Below, one piece after another: positions 56,142 through 64,000 of a stretch of 64,000 nucleotides of DNA. Source of the DNA: Nonlabens agnitus. GTDB taxonomy: Bacteria > Bacteroidota > Bacteroidia > Flavobacteriales > Flavobacteriaceae. The notes beneath the pieces were generated by a model. It did not search any database. It saw nothing but the letters and a program-made list of their open reading frames with translations, and was not told where the DNA came from. The stretch spans positions 1,898,501 to 1,962,500 of the forward strand of contig NZ_MQUC01000003.1 in assembly GCF_002994045.1 (NCBI RefSeq), in the 5' to 3' direction. A program made the position numbers and the translations under genes. The first letter of the stretch is position 1. Each line of letters opens with the position of its first letter.

Positions 56142-56262
56142 ATTCATTAGCTGTTCAGAAAAAACCTTCAAGCCTAAAGTAATTCATCTGTGATTAACAT
56201 AAGTTAAAAAGCAAACCGACAAAATCAATTATGTTTGTTCGACGCAAACAATTAATAAACCG

Positions 56263-56982
56263 ATGAAAAGTAAACTGCTATTTTTTTTCATATCTCTGTT
56301 TAGCCTTCTATCATTTTGCCAAGTAGGAATTAACACTGTAAATCCAGATCCGTCCTCTGTTCTACAAATTGACAGTACAACTGGAACTTTTGTTCCACCC
56401 AGAATGACTTCTGCTCAGGCAGCATTAATTACCAATCCGTTAGAAGGCTCTATTGCCTTTTTCTTAGATTTTGATTCATTAGCTCTTTATGATGGGTCCA
56501 AATGGGTTCTATTTGATACTACAAAACCAAACGCTACGGTCATTCCTAACGTAACCCTATACAGAAACATCAACGGAAATATAAGCCTGAAAGGGAATAG
56601 CACTTTTCAAAACATTCCTGTAGGTGCGACAGCATCTGACATTGAATCAATAGATACAGATGTGTTTGAAGTCCTTTCAGATGGTAGAATTCAAGTAAAG
56701 AAAGCCGGAGTATACCAAATATCTGCTGGAGTTTCGGTTAGAAATTTTAAAGCTGGTGATAACAAATATATCCTCGCGGTTTTTAAAAATGGAGGTAGGA
56801 ATGGGTACTTATCTAGAGGTTATGCACGTATACCATCAGGAGATCAATATTGGGGAACCTCTGGAGTATTTCAAAATTATTATAATGCAGGTGACATTAT
56901 TGAAGTTCAATATTATTTATCCAACCCGACTAATGCAGACCTAATCGGTGATTTTGTAAATATCGGTATTATCAAACTGTAA
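56263..56982 (+). CDS. Secreted C1q/TNF-like beta-jelly-roll protein
   Basis: 239 residues with a signal peptide ending LLSFCQ, a conserved start VGINTVNPDPSSVLQID and FVPPRMTSAQ, as in many flavobacterial surface proteins, and a C-terminal jelly-roll with YQISAGVSVRNF and YILAVFKNGG and YYNAGDIIEVQY, like C1q domains. Secreted or surface exposed is likely; the binding partner is unknown. Confidence 0.75.
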   Translation: MKSKLLFFFISLFSLLSFCQVGINTVNPDPSSVLQIDSTTGTFVPPRMTSAQAALITNPLEGSIAFFLDFDSLALYDGSKWVLFDTTKPNATVIPNVTLYRNINGNISLKGNSTFQNIPVGATASDIESIDTDVFEVLSDGRIQVKKAGVYQISAGVSVRNFKAGDNKYILAVFKNGGRNGYLSRGYARIPSGDQYWGTSGVFQNYYNAGDIIEVQYYLSNPTNADLIGDFVNIGIIKL

Positions 56983-57007
56983 ATCTGTTCCACATTTACC
57001 ATTCAAG

Positions 57008-57039
57008 AAAAAAGAGCCTTTAAACAGGCTCTTTTTTCT
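57008..57039 (+). terminator. Terminator of the C1q-like gene
   Basis: AAGAGCCT pairs with AGGCTCTT, six-base loop, followed by a T-run. Confidence 0.85.
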
Positions 57040-57041
57040 TT

Positions 57042-57049
57042 TACTTTTG
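57042..57049 (+). promoter_or_regulatory. Candidate -7 promoter box for the HerA-like gene
   Basis: TACTTTTG, 16 bases before the ATG at 57066, immediately after a terminator, so the leader would be about ten bases. Confidence 0.4.
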
Positions 57050-57065
57050 TTTCAAAGCTTTACCT

Positions 57066-58586
57066 ATGTCCAGAAAAGTAGATTTTGTAAAAAGCATTGA
57101 AGAAGGTTATAGTCCCAAAGGTGATAGCATCATCATGGGAGCCGCGATGCTGGATGGAACCGCCATCACAGGAGCACATGTAAAAATCCCTTTAAAAACC
57201 ATGAACCGCCATGGTTTGATCGCTGGTGCAACTGGAACTGGTAAAACCAAAACTTTACAAATCATTGCAGAGCAATTATCGCAGCAAGGAGTGCCATCAT
57301 TATTGATGGATATTAAAGGTGATCTTTCTGGTATCGCTGCCGCTAGCGATGGCCACCCGAAGATTGACGAACGCCACGCGACCATAGGCTTGGACTTTAA
57401 AAAGAGAGCCAGCCCAACAGAAATTATGACCATTTCTGAACAGGATGGTGTGCGCATGAGAGCCACGGTGAGCGAGTTCGGCCCAGTATTGCTATCTAGA
57501 ATTCTGGATGTGACAGAAACACAAGCCGGAATCATAAGCGTTGTATTTAAATATTGTGATGACAACAAATTGCCATTACTGGATCTTAGAGATCTAAAAA
57601 AGGTGCTTCAATTTGCAACGGGTGCCGGTAAGGACGAATTCCAGGCAGAATATGGACGCATATCAACCTCATCTACTGGTGCGATCATGCGTAAACTAGT
57701 CGAGCTGGAACAACAGGGCGCCGAATTGTTTTTTGGCGAGCGCAGTTTTGAAGTGAAAGACTTGGTACGCAAGGATAAGAATGGTGACGGCTATGTCAAC
57801 GTCATACGCCTCACAGACATTCAGGACCGGCCTAAATTATTCTCGACCTTTATGTTAAGCCTACTTGCCGAAATCTACAGCACGTTCCCAGAGCAAGGTG
57901 ACAGCGACCGTCCTGAATTGGTTTTATTTATTGATGAAGCACATTTGATTTTTGACAATGCCAGCAAGGCATTACTGGATCAGATTGAAAGTATCGTAAA
58001 ACTGATTCGCTCAAAAGGCATCGGTCTATATTTTGTTACTCAAAACCCTACCGATATACCAGAAGGCGTCTTGAGCCAGTTGGGTCTCAAGGTGCAGCAT
58101 GCCTTGCGTGCCTTTACTGCCAAAGATCGCAAAGCCATCAAACTCACGGCACAAAACTATCCCATCACAGAATATTATGACACTGCAGAAGTATTGACCT
58201 CACTAGGAATAGGTGAAGCCTTGATATCTGCTCTGGATGAGAAAGGACGACCTAGCCCGCTAGCGGCAACACTGCTACGTGCACCAGAAAGTCGCATGGA
58301 CGTTTTGACAAATCGTGAACTGGACGACCTCATTGCAGACTCTGAATTGACAGACAAATACAATGAGTCCATCAACCGCGAGAGCGCCGAGGAAATGCTT
58401 CAGGAAAAAATGGATCAAGCCCACGAGGATGAGATCAAGGAAAAGGCTCAAAAAGAACGTGCCAGAACTTCCAGTTCAAGCTCATCAGGCAGAAGAAGCA
58501 CTCGACAAAACCCCATTATCAAAGTGCTCACCAGCGCTACCTTCATTCGTGGCGTGATGGGAATTCTAGGTAAGGCGTTGAAGTAA
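57066..58586 (+). CDS. HerA-like / DUF853 family ATPase
   Basis: 506 residues with Walker A GATGTGKTKT near residue 56, a Walker B LFIDEAHLIF around residue 290, and YFVTQNPTDIPEGVLSQLG (arginine-finger region). Members form hexameric motors related to HerA and FtsK. The C-terminus is Ser/Arg-rich and helical. No nuclease partner (NurA) is adjacent. Cellular role unknown, often placed among defence-linked or DNA-processing ATPases. Confidence 0.9.
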   Translation: MSRKVDFVKSIEEGYSPKGDSIIMGAAMLDGTAITGAHVKIPLKTMNRHGLIAGATGTGKTKTLQIIAEQLSQQGVPSLLMDIKGDLSGIAAASDGHPKIDERHATIGLDFKKRASPTEIMTISEQDGVRMRATVSEFGPVLLSRILDVTETQAGIISVVFKYCDDNKLPLLDLRDLKKVLQFATGAGKDEFQAEYGRISTSSTGAIMRKLVELEQQGAELFFGERSFEVKDLVRKDKNGDGYVNVIRLTDIQDRPKLFSTFMLSLLAEIYSTFPEQGDSDRPELVLFIDEAHLIFDNASKALLDQIESIVKLIRSKGIGLYFVTQNPTDIPEGVLSQLGLKVQHALRAFTAKDRKAIKLTAQNYPITEYYDTAEVLTSLGIGEALISALDEKGRPSPLAATLLRAPESRMDVLTNRELDDLIADSELTDKYNESINRESAEEMLQEKMDQAHEDEIKEKAQKERARTSSSSSSGRRSTRQNPIIKVLTSATFIRGVMGILGKALK

Positions 58587-58602
58587 TGGTGGTAGAATAT
58601 TC

Positions 58603-58618
58603 CGCTTTCGCGAAAGCG
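58603..58618. repeat. 16-bp palindrome copy, intergenic
   Basis: Exact copy just after the HerA-like gene. Confidence 0.92.
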
Positions 58619-58707
58619 AAACTCTCCAAATCTTTTGCCTTAAACAAACCATTTTATAATTGGCTAGTCCCAACAGTCAACGTAATTTTACAACCTTAAA
58701 ATTTTAT

Positions 58708-59253
58708 ATGAAAAAGTTACTTTTTATACTAGTTACCATTACCGTTCTAGCCAGTTGCGCGGAAGAACAGGACCCATTTGAATGGAACAAGGACCGCATA
58801 GGAATGTTGACCAAAGATGCTATGGTGTATCAAATCGACAGCCTTTTTGCAATGGACAGCATTGTAAATCCTGTTCAAGACGATGAATATGCCAATGGTC
58901 CCAACGTTATTGAGATCTATGAAAAAGGTGGCAAGCATTTATTGTCATTAACGCCTTATGAATCTGATAGCACCTCAACTATTGAAAATATTAGAGTAAG
59001 AGACAATAGATATGTCACTGCAGAAGGTATAAGCATCGACAGCGATTTTAAAACCATTAGCGACACCTACAAAGTGAGCAGTATTGACAACATGATCAAC
59101 AGCGCCGTGATCTGGGTAGACGAACAAAATTTTTATTTCACAATCGACAAGGAAGAATTACCTGCGGAAGTCACTTATGACGTAAGCGCAACAATTGAGA
59201 AAACGATGATTCCTGATACCGCAAAACCAGAGTACGTTTTCATAAGTTGGTAA
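58708..59253 (+). CDS. Small lipoprotein
   Basis: 181 residues with lipobox VLASC near residue 16 and an acidic sequence (DPFEWNKDRIGMLTKD; DSFALDSI-like). Start ATG 58708 (MKKLLFILVTITVL) fits a signal peptide. A strong hairpin after the next gene's start may be its terminator. No family recognised. Confidence 0.7.
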   Translation: MKKLLFILVTITVLASCAEEQDPFEWNKDRIGMLTKDAMVYQIDSLFAMDSIVNPVQDDEYANGPNVIEIYEKGGKHLLSLTPYESDSTSTIENIRVRDNRYVTAEGISIDSDFKTISDTYKVSSIDNMINSAVIWVDEQNFYFTIDKEELPAEVTYDVSATIEKTMIPDTAKPEYVFISW

Positions 59254-59262
59254 TCTCATATT

Positions 59263-60099
59263 ATGCTTAAAAGTTTTTTAAACAAAGCCGTACCTAAACT
59301 GTACGGCTTTTATTTTAACCTCATCTCGTTGTTCTCTCAAGAGAAAGCTGGAAAAAAGGCGTTGCACGTGTTTAGCCATCCACGAGCAGGAAAAATACAG
59401 CCGTTCCAAAACGAATTTTTAAACACGGCAAGAAAACAAAAACTGATTACAGAAGAGGGCTTTGTACAACTGTACCATTGGAAAGGTCAAGGGAAAACCA
59501 TCTTACTGATCCATGGTTGGGAATCCAATTCTTGGCGATGGAAGTACTTGATTGATCCATTGCGTGAACTAGATTATAATATCATTTCTATAGATGCGCC
59601 GGCCCATGGTGCGTCAAGTGGCACAGACTTTACAGCTGTGAAATATTCTAGAGAAATTAAAAAGGTCATAGAACTATACCAGCCAGAAATCATCATCGCC
59701 CATAGTGTTGGTGCCATGGCGACAATTTATCAAGAGTCTCAACATCCTCATGATTTTATAGAAAAAATTATTTTGTTGGGTGGTCCAGATCGCTTTGACA
59801 AGATTATGAATGGATATCAAAAATTGACTGGATTCAACAATAAGGTCTATCAAGCCATTGATGACTTATTGCTCAAAACGTATGGTTTCCATATTTCAGA
59901 GTTTAATTCTGCAGATTTTGTGCAAGATATTAATGCACAAGTGCTTCTTATTCATAGTAAGCAGGACGCGATTGTAAGTTATGAAAGTATGCCATCTATT
60001 GCCTCTAGATTGAAAAATGCATCCACTTACACTTCCAAAACTGGTGGCCACAGTCTGCATACTCCAGAAGTCGTTGATCAAATCTTAGCCTTTTTATAG
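59263..60099 (+). CDS. Alpha/beta hydrolase
   Basis: 278 residues with LLIHGWESNSWRW (oxyanion region), nucleophile elbow AHSVGA in place of GHSxG, and catalytic-triad His in GGHSLHTPE near the end. Substrate unknown. It begins nine bases after the lipoprotein gene. A terminator-like hairpin lies within its codons 8-18 (59284-59316), which is odd and might mark the end of the upstream transcript. Confidence 0.88.
   Translation: MLKSFLNKAVPKLYGFYFNLISLFSQEKAGKKALHVFSHPRAGKIQPFQNEFLNTARKQKLITEEGFVQLYHWKGQGKTILLIHGWESNSWRWKYLIDPLRELDYNIISIDAPAHGASSGTDFTAVKYSREIKKVIELYQPEIIIAHSVGAMATIYQESQHPHDFIEKIILLGGPDRFDKIMNGYQKLTGFNNKVYQAIDDLLLKTYGFHISEFNSADFVQDINAQVLLIHSKQDAIVSYESMPSIASRLKNASTYTSKTGGHSLHTPEVVDQILAFL
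59284..59316 (+). terminator. Terminator-like hairpin inside the start of the hydrolase gene
   Basis: AAAGCCGTAC and GTACGGCTTT are perfectly complementary (10 bp, seven-base loop), followed by TATTTT. It begins 21 bases after the ATG at 59263. Confidence 0.65.
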
Positions 60100-60140
60100 G
60101 AAAAATAGCTCAAGGTTCACAGTATCTTTAAAATAAAAAG

Positions 60141-60380
60141 ATGGGCAGACCTAGCATCAAAAACGAAGACCAGTATGAAGCCTTAAGAGATAAAGGCTAC
60201 TCTCAAGAAAAAGCGGCACGTATCGCCAACACGCCTGATAGCGGAGAAAAAGGTGGTGAAGCCAAGAAATACGAGGATCGAACCAAAGAAGATCTATACC
60301 AACAAGCCAAGAAAGTAGGTATCGATGGGCGTTCCAAAATGAATAAGCAAGAACTTATAGAAGCCCTACGGAACAACTAG
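60141..60380 (+). CDS. DUF7218 / Rho-N-domain small protein
   Basis: 79 residues starting MGRPSIKNEDQYEALRDKGYSQEKAARIANT, ending with TKEDLYQQAKKVGIDGRSKMNKQELIEALR, a Rho N-terminal-like SAP motif. Such proteins are small and probably nucleic-acid binding. It is one base before the AI-2E transporter gene. Confidence 0.85.
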   Translation: MGRPSIKNEDQYEALRDKGYSQEKAARIANTPDSGEKGGEAKKYEDRTKEDLYQQAKKVGIDGRSKMNKQELIEALRNN

Positions 60381-60381
60381 A

Positions 60382-61404
60382 ATGAACAAAAAAATACCAG
60401 CCAGCATCATAAGACAGATTTTTGTAGTGTTAACACTCCTGATGGCAGCAGTGTTAATTATTTATGAGATGTTGCCCTATTTAGGTGGTGTACTTGCCGC
60501 CGTAACTCTTTATGTCTTACTCGTTCCTGCGCAACGATTCTTTGAAAAAAAAGGATGGAAACCGTGGATAGCAGCAACATTATTACTCGTAGTGAGTATT
60601 ATCGTCATCCTATTACCTATTGCAGGATTGGCTTTGATGTTTACCTCGCAGATCAAAGATGCGCTCGCAAACAGTGATAAAATTACAGAACAAATCAAGG
60701 CTCAAATCGTGCAGATTGAAGAATATGTTGGTTTTGATGTGATTCCAGCCATAAATGGAGATCAAGTAAAAAGTACGCTTTCTTACGTGTTTAGCAACTT
60801 TGCCAGCTCCAGTTTGACCATATTTATTGCGGTAGGTGTTATGTTCTTCATTTTATATTATATGCTAGTTGAAAGGAAAACATGGCAAAACGCTACCCTA
60901 AGATATCTGCCACTCAAAAAGAAAAACATAGAAGCTATAGGCAAGGAAAGTATTGATCTGGTAAAATCCAACGCCATTGCCATACCACTAGTAGCCATTA
61001 TGCAAGGTGCTGTAGCTTTGATTGGATATTACATATTTGGAGTGGAGAATCCATTTTTCTGGTTTGGGGTTACAGTGATAGGTAGTATGATCCCTTTTGT
61101 TGGGACTGCCTTAGGTATAGGTCCAGTAGTCATATTGCTATTGGCTCAAGGAAATACAGAAGCTGCCATAGGTGTTCTAATTTACGGTGCTGTGGTAGTG
61201 GGCTCTACAGACAATCTATTTAGACTCATCGTTCAAAAAAAGCTAGCTGATATTCATCCTTTGATTACCTTAATCGGTGTGGTGATAGGTGTTCCATTAT
61301 TTGGATTTATAGGACTTATTTTTGGTCCTTTATTGATAAGCTTGTTTTTACTTTTGATTAAAATCTACAAGAATGAATATGGTGACCGAGATGAAACCAT
61401 TTAA
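60382..61404 (+). CDS. AI-2E family transporter
   Basis: 340 residues with about seven membrane segments and the motifs VGVMFFILYYMLVER, GVENPFFWFGVTVIGSMIPFVGTALG and GLIFGPLLISLFLLLIK, typical of the AI-2E exporter family (PerM-like). Substrates are varied and not known here. It directly follows the DUF7218 gene. Confidence 0.92.
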   Translation: MNKKIPASIIRQIFVVLTLLMAAVLIIYEMLPYLGGVLAAVTLYVLLVPAQRFFEKKGWKPWIAATLLLVVSIIVILLPIAGLALMFTSQIKDALANSDKITEQIKAQIVQIEEYVGFDVIPAINGDQVKSTLSYVFSNFASSSLTIFIAVGVMFFILYYMLVERKTWQNATLRYLPLKKKNIEAIGKESIDLVKSNAIAIPLVAIMQGAVALIGYYIFGVENPFFWFGVTVIGSMIPFVGTALGIGPVVILLLAQGNTEAAIGVLIYGAVVVGSTDNLFRLIVQKKLADIHPLITLIGVVIGVPLFGFIGLIFGPLLISLFLLLIKIYKNEYGDRDETI

Positions 61405-61462
61405 GATCATTACAACAGCTGCCAACCTATATTTTCTTATTTTTATACCAAACAAAAATTGA

Positions 61463-62005
61463 ATGAGTAAAGCGATAAAACTCCAGGATAAAATAGATGA
61501 AAAATTCATTGAGCAACGCAAGTTGTTCATTTGGGGAATGGTAGATGACCGTACCGCGAGACACTGTGTTGACAGACTATTGTATCTGGATTCCTTAAGT
61601 AATGAAGAAATCACTTTTGTAATCAACAGTCCAGGCGGTTATGTCACTGCTGGTTTTTCCATCTATGACACCATGCAACAAATAAGCAGCCCAGTAAGTA
61701 CTGTTTGTAGTGGTCTGGCAGCTTCAATGGGAAGTATTCTACTTTCTGGTGGTGCCAAAGGAAAAAGATTTATACAAAAACACGGCCGTGTGATGATTCA
61801 CCAACCTAGTGGCGGCGCTCGTGGTACCGGTGCAGACCTTGAAATCACAGCTACAGAGATCCTCAAAACCAAGGAACTTAGCGCACGAATCCTAGCAGAT
61901 AATTGTGGACAAAGCTTTGAAAAGGTGATGAAGGACTTTAACCGTGATTATTGGATGGGCGCAGACGAGGCCGTTGAGTACGGCATCGTGGATGGCATCC
62001 TCTAA
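61463..62005 (+). CDS. ClpP-type serine protease
   Basis: 180 residues with the nucleophile Ser in LAASMGSILL, His in HGRVMIHQPSGGARGTG, and Asp in KDFNRDYWM, the complete ClpP triad. It begins FIEQRKLFIWGMVDD, in place of the usual start of housekeeping ClpP. No clpX is adjacent, so it may be a second ClpP paralogue. A terminator follows. Confidence 0.9.
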   Translation: MSKAIKLQDKIDEKFIEQRKLFIWGMVDDRTARHCVDRLLYLDSLSNEEITFVINSPGGYVTAGFSIYDTMQQISSPVSTVCSGLAASMGSILLSGGAKGKRFIQKHGRVMIHQPSGGARGTGADLEITATEILKTKELSARILADNCGQSFEKVMKDFNRDYWMGADEAVEYGIVDGIL

Positions 62006-62024
62006 TATTGAGAATACATTAACC

Positions 62025-62055
62025 TAAGCCGTTTCTTACAAGGACGGCTTTTTTT
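62025..62055 (+). terminator. Terminator of the ClpP-like gene
   Basis: AAGCCGT and ACGGCTT arms followed by a T-run. Confidence 0.8.
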
Positions 62056-62068
62056 ATACATTTAGAAC

Positions 62069-62485
62069 ATGAGTCTAACACCATTTCACCTAGCGATTCC
62101 CGTGAGGGAAATCACTACCACCAGAGCATTTTACCGTGACACCTTGGGCATGAAAGAAGGCCGCAGTAGTGACCATTGGGTGGACTTTGACTTCTTTGGC
62201 CACCAACTCGTCATTCACGTGAGCGACAATATTGCACCAGAGGTTTCCAACGCTGTAGATGGAAAGTCTGTACCAGTTCCTCATTTTGGTGTGGTACTGG
62301 AATGGGATGATTTCCACGCTTTCGCGAAAGCGTTACAAAACAAAAACATCGAATTTATAATCGAGCCCTACATACGATTTGAAGGATTACCGGGCGAGCA
62401 GGCCACGATGTTCTTCAAAGATCCTAGCGGAAATGCGCTGGAATTCAAATCGTTCAAGGATTTCAACCAAATTTTTGCAACATGA
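62069..62485 (+). CDS. VOC family (glyoxalase/dioxygenase-like) protein
   Basis: 138 residues with [38 protein letters not shown] and [13 protein letters not shown], showing the two beta-alpha-beta-beta-beta modules with metal-ligand His and Glu positions of VOC enzymes. Substrate unknown. Its stop overlaps the start of the DUF1232 gene (ATGA). A palindrome copy (62317-62332) encodes HAFAKAL, in a helix where relatives have no extra residues. Confidence 0.9.
   Translation: MSLTPFHLAIPVREITTTRAFYRDTLGMKEGRSSDHWVDFDFFGHQLVIHVSDNIAPEVSNAVDGKSVPVPHFGVVLEWDDFHAFAKALQNKNIEFIIEPYIRFEGLPGEQATMFFKDPSGNALEFKSFKDFNQIFAT
62317..62332. repeat. 16-bp palindrome copy, in VOC gene
   Basis: Exact copy read as AFAKA. 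Confidence 0.92.
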
Positions 62486-62919
62486 ATCTGAAAGATTTTT
62501 TTACACCAGACCAAGACTATGTGCTGGAAAAAACTAATGAAACCACCACAGAAGATGTGGACGAGGTGATCAAAAGAGAAGGAAAACTGTCCTTTCTTAT
62601 GTCGACGGTCAAAATGCTTAAAAAGTATTACAAACTCGTCGATGTTATGATGATGATGATCAAGGATTACCGTAAAGGTGTTTATACTGCAGTACCATGG
62701 TTTACTATTGCTGCCATAGGTGGTTCTTTGCTGTACGTAATTAGTCCCTATGACCTTATTCCAGATTTTATTCCTGGGTTGGGTTATATAGATGACATTA
62801 CCGTACTGACAATTGTTGTGGGCTGGATAGATTCAGACCTACACCGTTATCTAGACTGGAAAATATCCCAAGATCACACGACTCCGGATGAAATTGACAA
62901 AATAGAAGAGGCTCAATAA
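62482..62919 (+). CDS. YkvA/DUF1232 membrane protein
   Basis: 145 residues with [24 protein letters not shown], the DUF1232 signature, in a C-terminal membrane region. It overlaps the VOC gene by four bases and the convergent amidohydrolase gene by seven. Function unknown. Confidence 0.92.
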   Translation: MNLKDFFTPDQDYVLEKTNETTTEDVDEVIKREGKLSFLMSTVKMLKKYYKLVDVMMMMIKDYRKGVYTAVPWFTIAAIGGSLLYVISPYDLIPDFIPGLGYIDDITVLTIVVGWIDSDLHRYLDWKISQDHTTPDEIDKIEEAQ

Positions 62920-64000
62920 ACCTTTTCACCATTGATATAAGTTCCAACTACTTTAAGGTTGGGCACATTTTGAATCGGCATGTTCATGAGGTCTTCCTTA
63001 AGAATCATGAAATCTGCCGATTTTCCTTTTTCCAGACTTCCTTTTTCCTCTTCTTCAAAATTGGAATAAGCTGCCCAGATAGTCATGCCTCGCAAAGCAT
63101 CTTCTCGAGAGATAGCATCCTGCGGATTAAAACCACCTTCAGGATAACCAGTGGTGTCCTGTCTGGCAACTGCGGCATAAAAAGTTAAAAAAGGATTGAC
63201 CTGTTCTACAGGATAATCAGTTCCCAAAGCGAGCATTCCTGACTGATCCAACAATTTTTGATAGGCATAGGCACCTTTAATGCGCTCTGCACCTACTCGA
63301 TCCTGAGCCCAGTACATATCACTTGTGGCATGAGTAGGTTGTACCGATGGTAAAATCCTATCGCGATCAAAATATTCAAAATCTGCTGGACTAATGATTT
63401 GCGCGTGCTCCACACGCCATCTTCTGTCTGGCATATCATTGAGTAATTCACGGTACGTCTTAAGAACAACAACATTGGCACTATCGCCTATGGCGTGTGT
63501 GTTCATTTGATAGTCTGTCGCGGCAATACGCTCTGCTGTTTTTTTGAAATCTTCCACACTACTAAGGAGTGCTCCAAAATGGTTTTCACGGTCAGAATAT
63601 TCTTCTTTCATCGCGGCACCACGAGATCCTAGAGCACCATCTGCGTAAAACTTGATAGATCTAACATTCAATCGGTCGGTTTTGATAATGCCTTTATCCA
63701 GATAGTAATCTAGGTTTTCTGGTGTGTTGCTCACCATAGCATAAATCTTCATTTTTAAAGATCCAGCCTGTTGTAGGCTATCGATCAATTCAATGGTGTT
63801 GCGATTCAAACCAGCGTCATCTACCGTTGTCAGCCCATAGCTGAAGTTGATTTCCTGAGCATCCATCAACGCTTCGATATCGGCTTCACGGCTTGCGGCA
63901 GGAAAAGTTTTTTCTATCAATTCCATGGGATTGTCCACCAATATTCCAGTAAGCTGTCCATTGATTTGCTCAATATCACCACCTGAAAAAGCCGTTTGCT
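62913..64000 (-). CDS. Amidohydrolase (YtcJ-like, Amidohydro_3), 5' truncated by window
   Basis: The frame is open to the window edge, so the N-terminus is missing. Visible parts include QTAFSGGDIEQINGQLTGILVDNP, KFYADGALGSRGAA, THAIGDSANVV, VEHAQIISPADFEYF and LALGTDYPVEQVNPF, the conserved blocks of metal-dependent Amidohydro_3 enzymes with their His and Asp ligands. It ends [32 protein letters not shown]. Substrate unknown. Its 3' end overlaps the DUF1232 gene by seven bases. Confidence 0.9.
   Translation of the reverse strand, partial: QTAFSGGDIEQINGQLTGILVDNPMELIEKTFPAASREADIEALMDAQEINFSYGLTTVDDAGLNRNTIELIDSLQQAGSLKMKIYAMVSNTPENLDYYLDKGIIKTDRLNVRSIKFYADGALGSRGAAMKEEYSDRENHFGALLSSVEDFKKTAERIAATDYQMNTHAIGDSANVVVLKTYRELLNDMPDRRWRVEHAQIISPADFEYFDRDRILPSVQPTHATSDMYWAQDRVGAERIKGAYAYQKLLDQSGMLALGTDYPVEQVNPFLTFYAAVARQDTTGYPEGGFNPQDAISREDALRGMTIWAAYSNFEEEEKGSLEKGKSADFMILKEDLMNMPIQNVPNLKVVGTYINGEKVY

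Overview
The window looks like a chromosomal segment of a marine Flavobacteriia (Bacteroidota), most likely Flavobacteriaceae. Support seen in the sequence: a tmRNA whose tag reads GENNYALAA, a type IX secretion (type B sorting) protein, a fused SecDF, a Lacal_2735-family small protein, an HYC_CC_PP-family protein, TAnnTTTG promoter-like boxes and little Shine-Dalgarno signal. A 16-bp palindrome, CGCTTTCGCGAAAGCG, recurs about 20 times. From general familiarity it suggests a Nonlabens-like genus, but that is inference.

Layout. 1-3.3 kb: end of a tricorn-like S41 protease and a convergent alanine/saccharopine dehydrogenase-like gene. 3.4-5.4 kb: ssrA and a lipoprotein with an unusual Asp-rich and Trp-His-Lys-His/Cys tail. 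5.9-9.3 kb: sensor kinase, single-domain response regulator and an MscS channel. 9.4-14.2 kb: a six-gene cassette that looks devoted to a thiophilic metal (HYC_CC_PP protein, outer-membrane-type protein, double HMA protein, NHL-repeat lipoprotein, ArsP/YraQ-type permease, HMA-MauE fusion). 14.3-22 kb: housekeeping genes (Skp, DEAD helicase, RlmF, CsaA-like, thioredoxin-like, DUF1599, FolP, CdaA) with one AT-rich AbiH-family gene inserted. 22-31 kb: ABC exporter, TruA, phosphodiesterase, and a LytS/LytTR two-component system whose sensor gene is broken by two frameshifts. 31-38.8 kb: Rho with a long Asn/Arg/Asp-rich insert, S20, tRNA-Glu, ProS, and a Gly/Phe-rich lipoprotein next to a FadL-like protein. 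38.9-46.5 kb: a giant T9SS cargo, then FolE, CysS, YidD, Lgt. 46.5-56 kb: Bor-like lipoprotein, SecDF, malate dehydrogenase, DUF6588 protein, GyrB, DUF2911 protein, QueE. 56-64 kb: C1q-like protein, HerA-like ATPase, small envelope and hydrolase genes, AI-2E transporter, ClpP-like protease, VOC and DUF1232 proteins, and a partial amidohydrolase.

The most striking non-genic signal is the palindrome family. It has 13 exact copies, five one-mismatch copies, one two-mismatch copy, and one copy split exactly in two by a different 20-bp partly self-complementary insert. Copies lie between genes and inside genes in all three reading frames, most often encoding Ala-Phe-Ala-Lys-Ala. Two consecutive genes of the metal cassette carry it in their signal peptides. 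Other points of interest are degenerate GAACTC-like tandem repeats upstream of small genes, several perfect hairpins inside coding sequence, and convergent gene pairs whose stop codons overlap.
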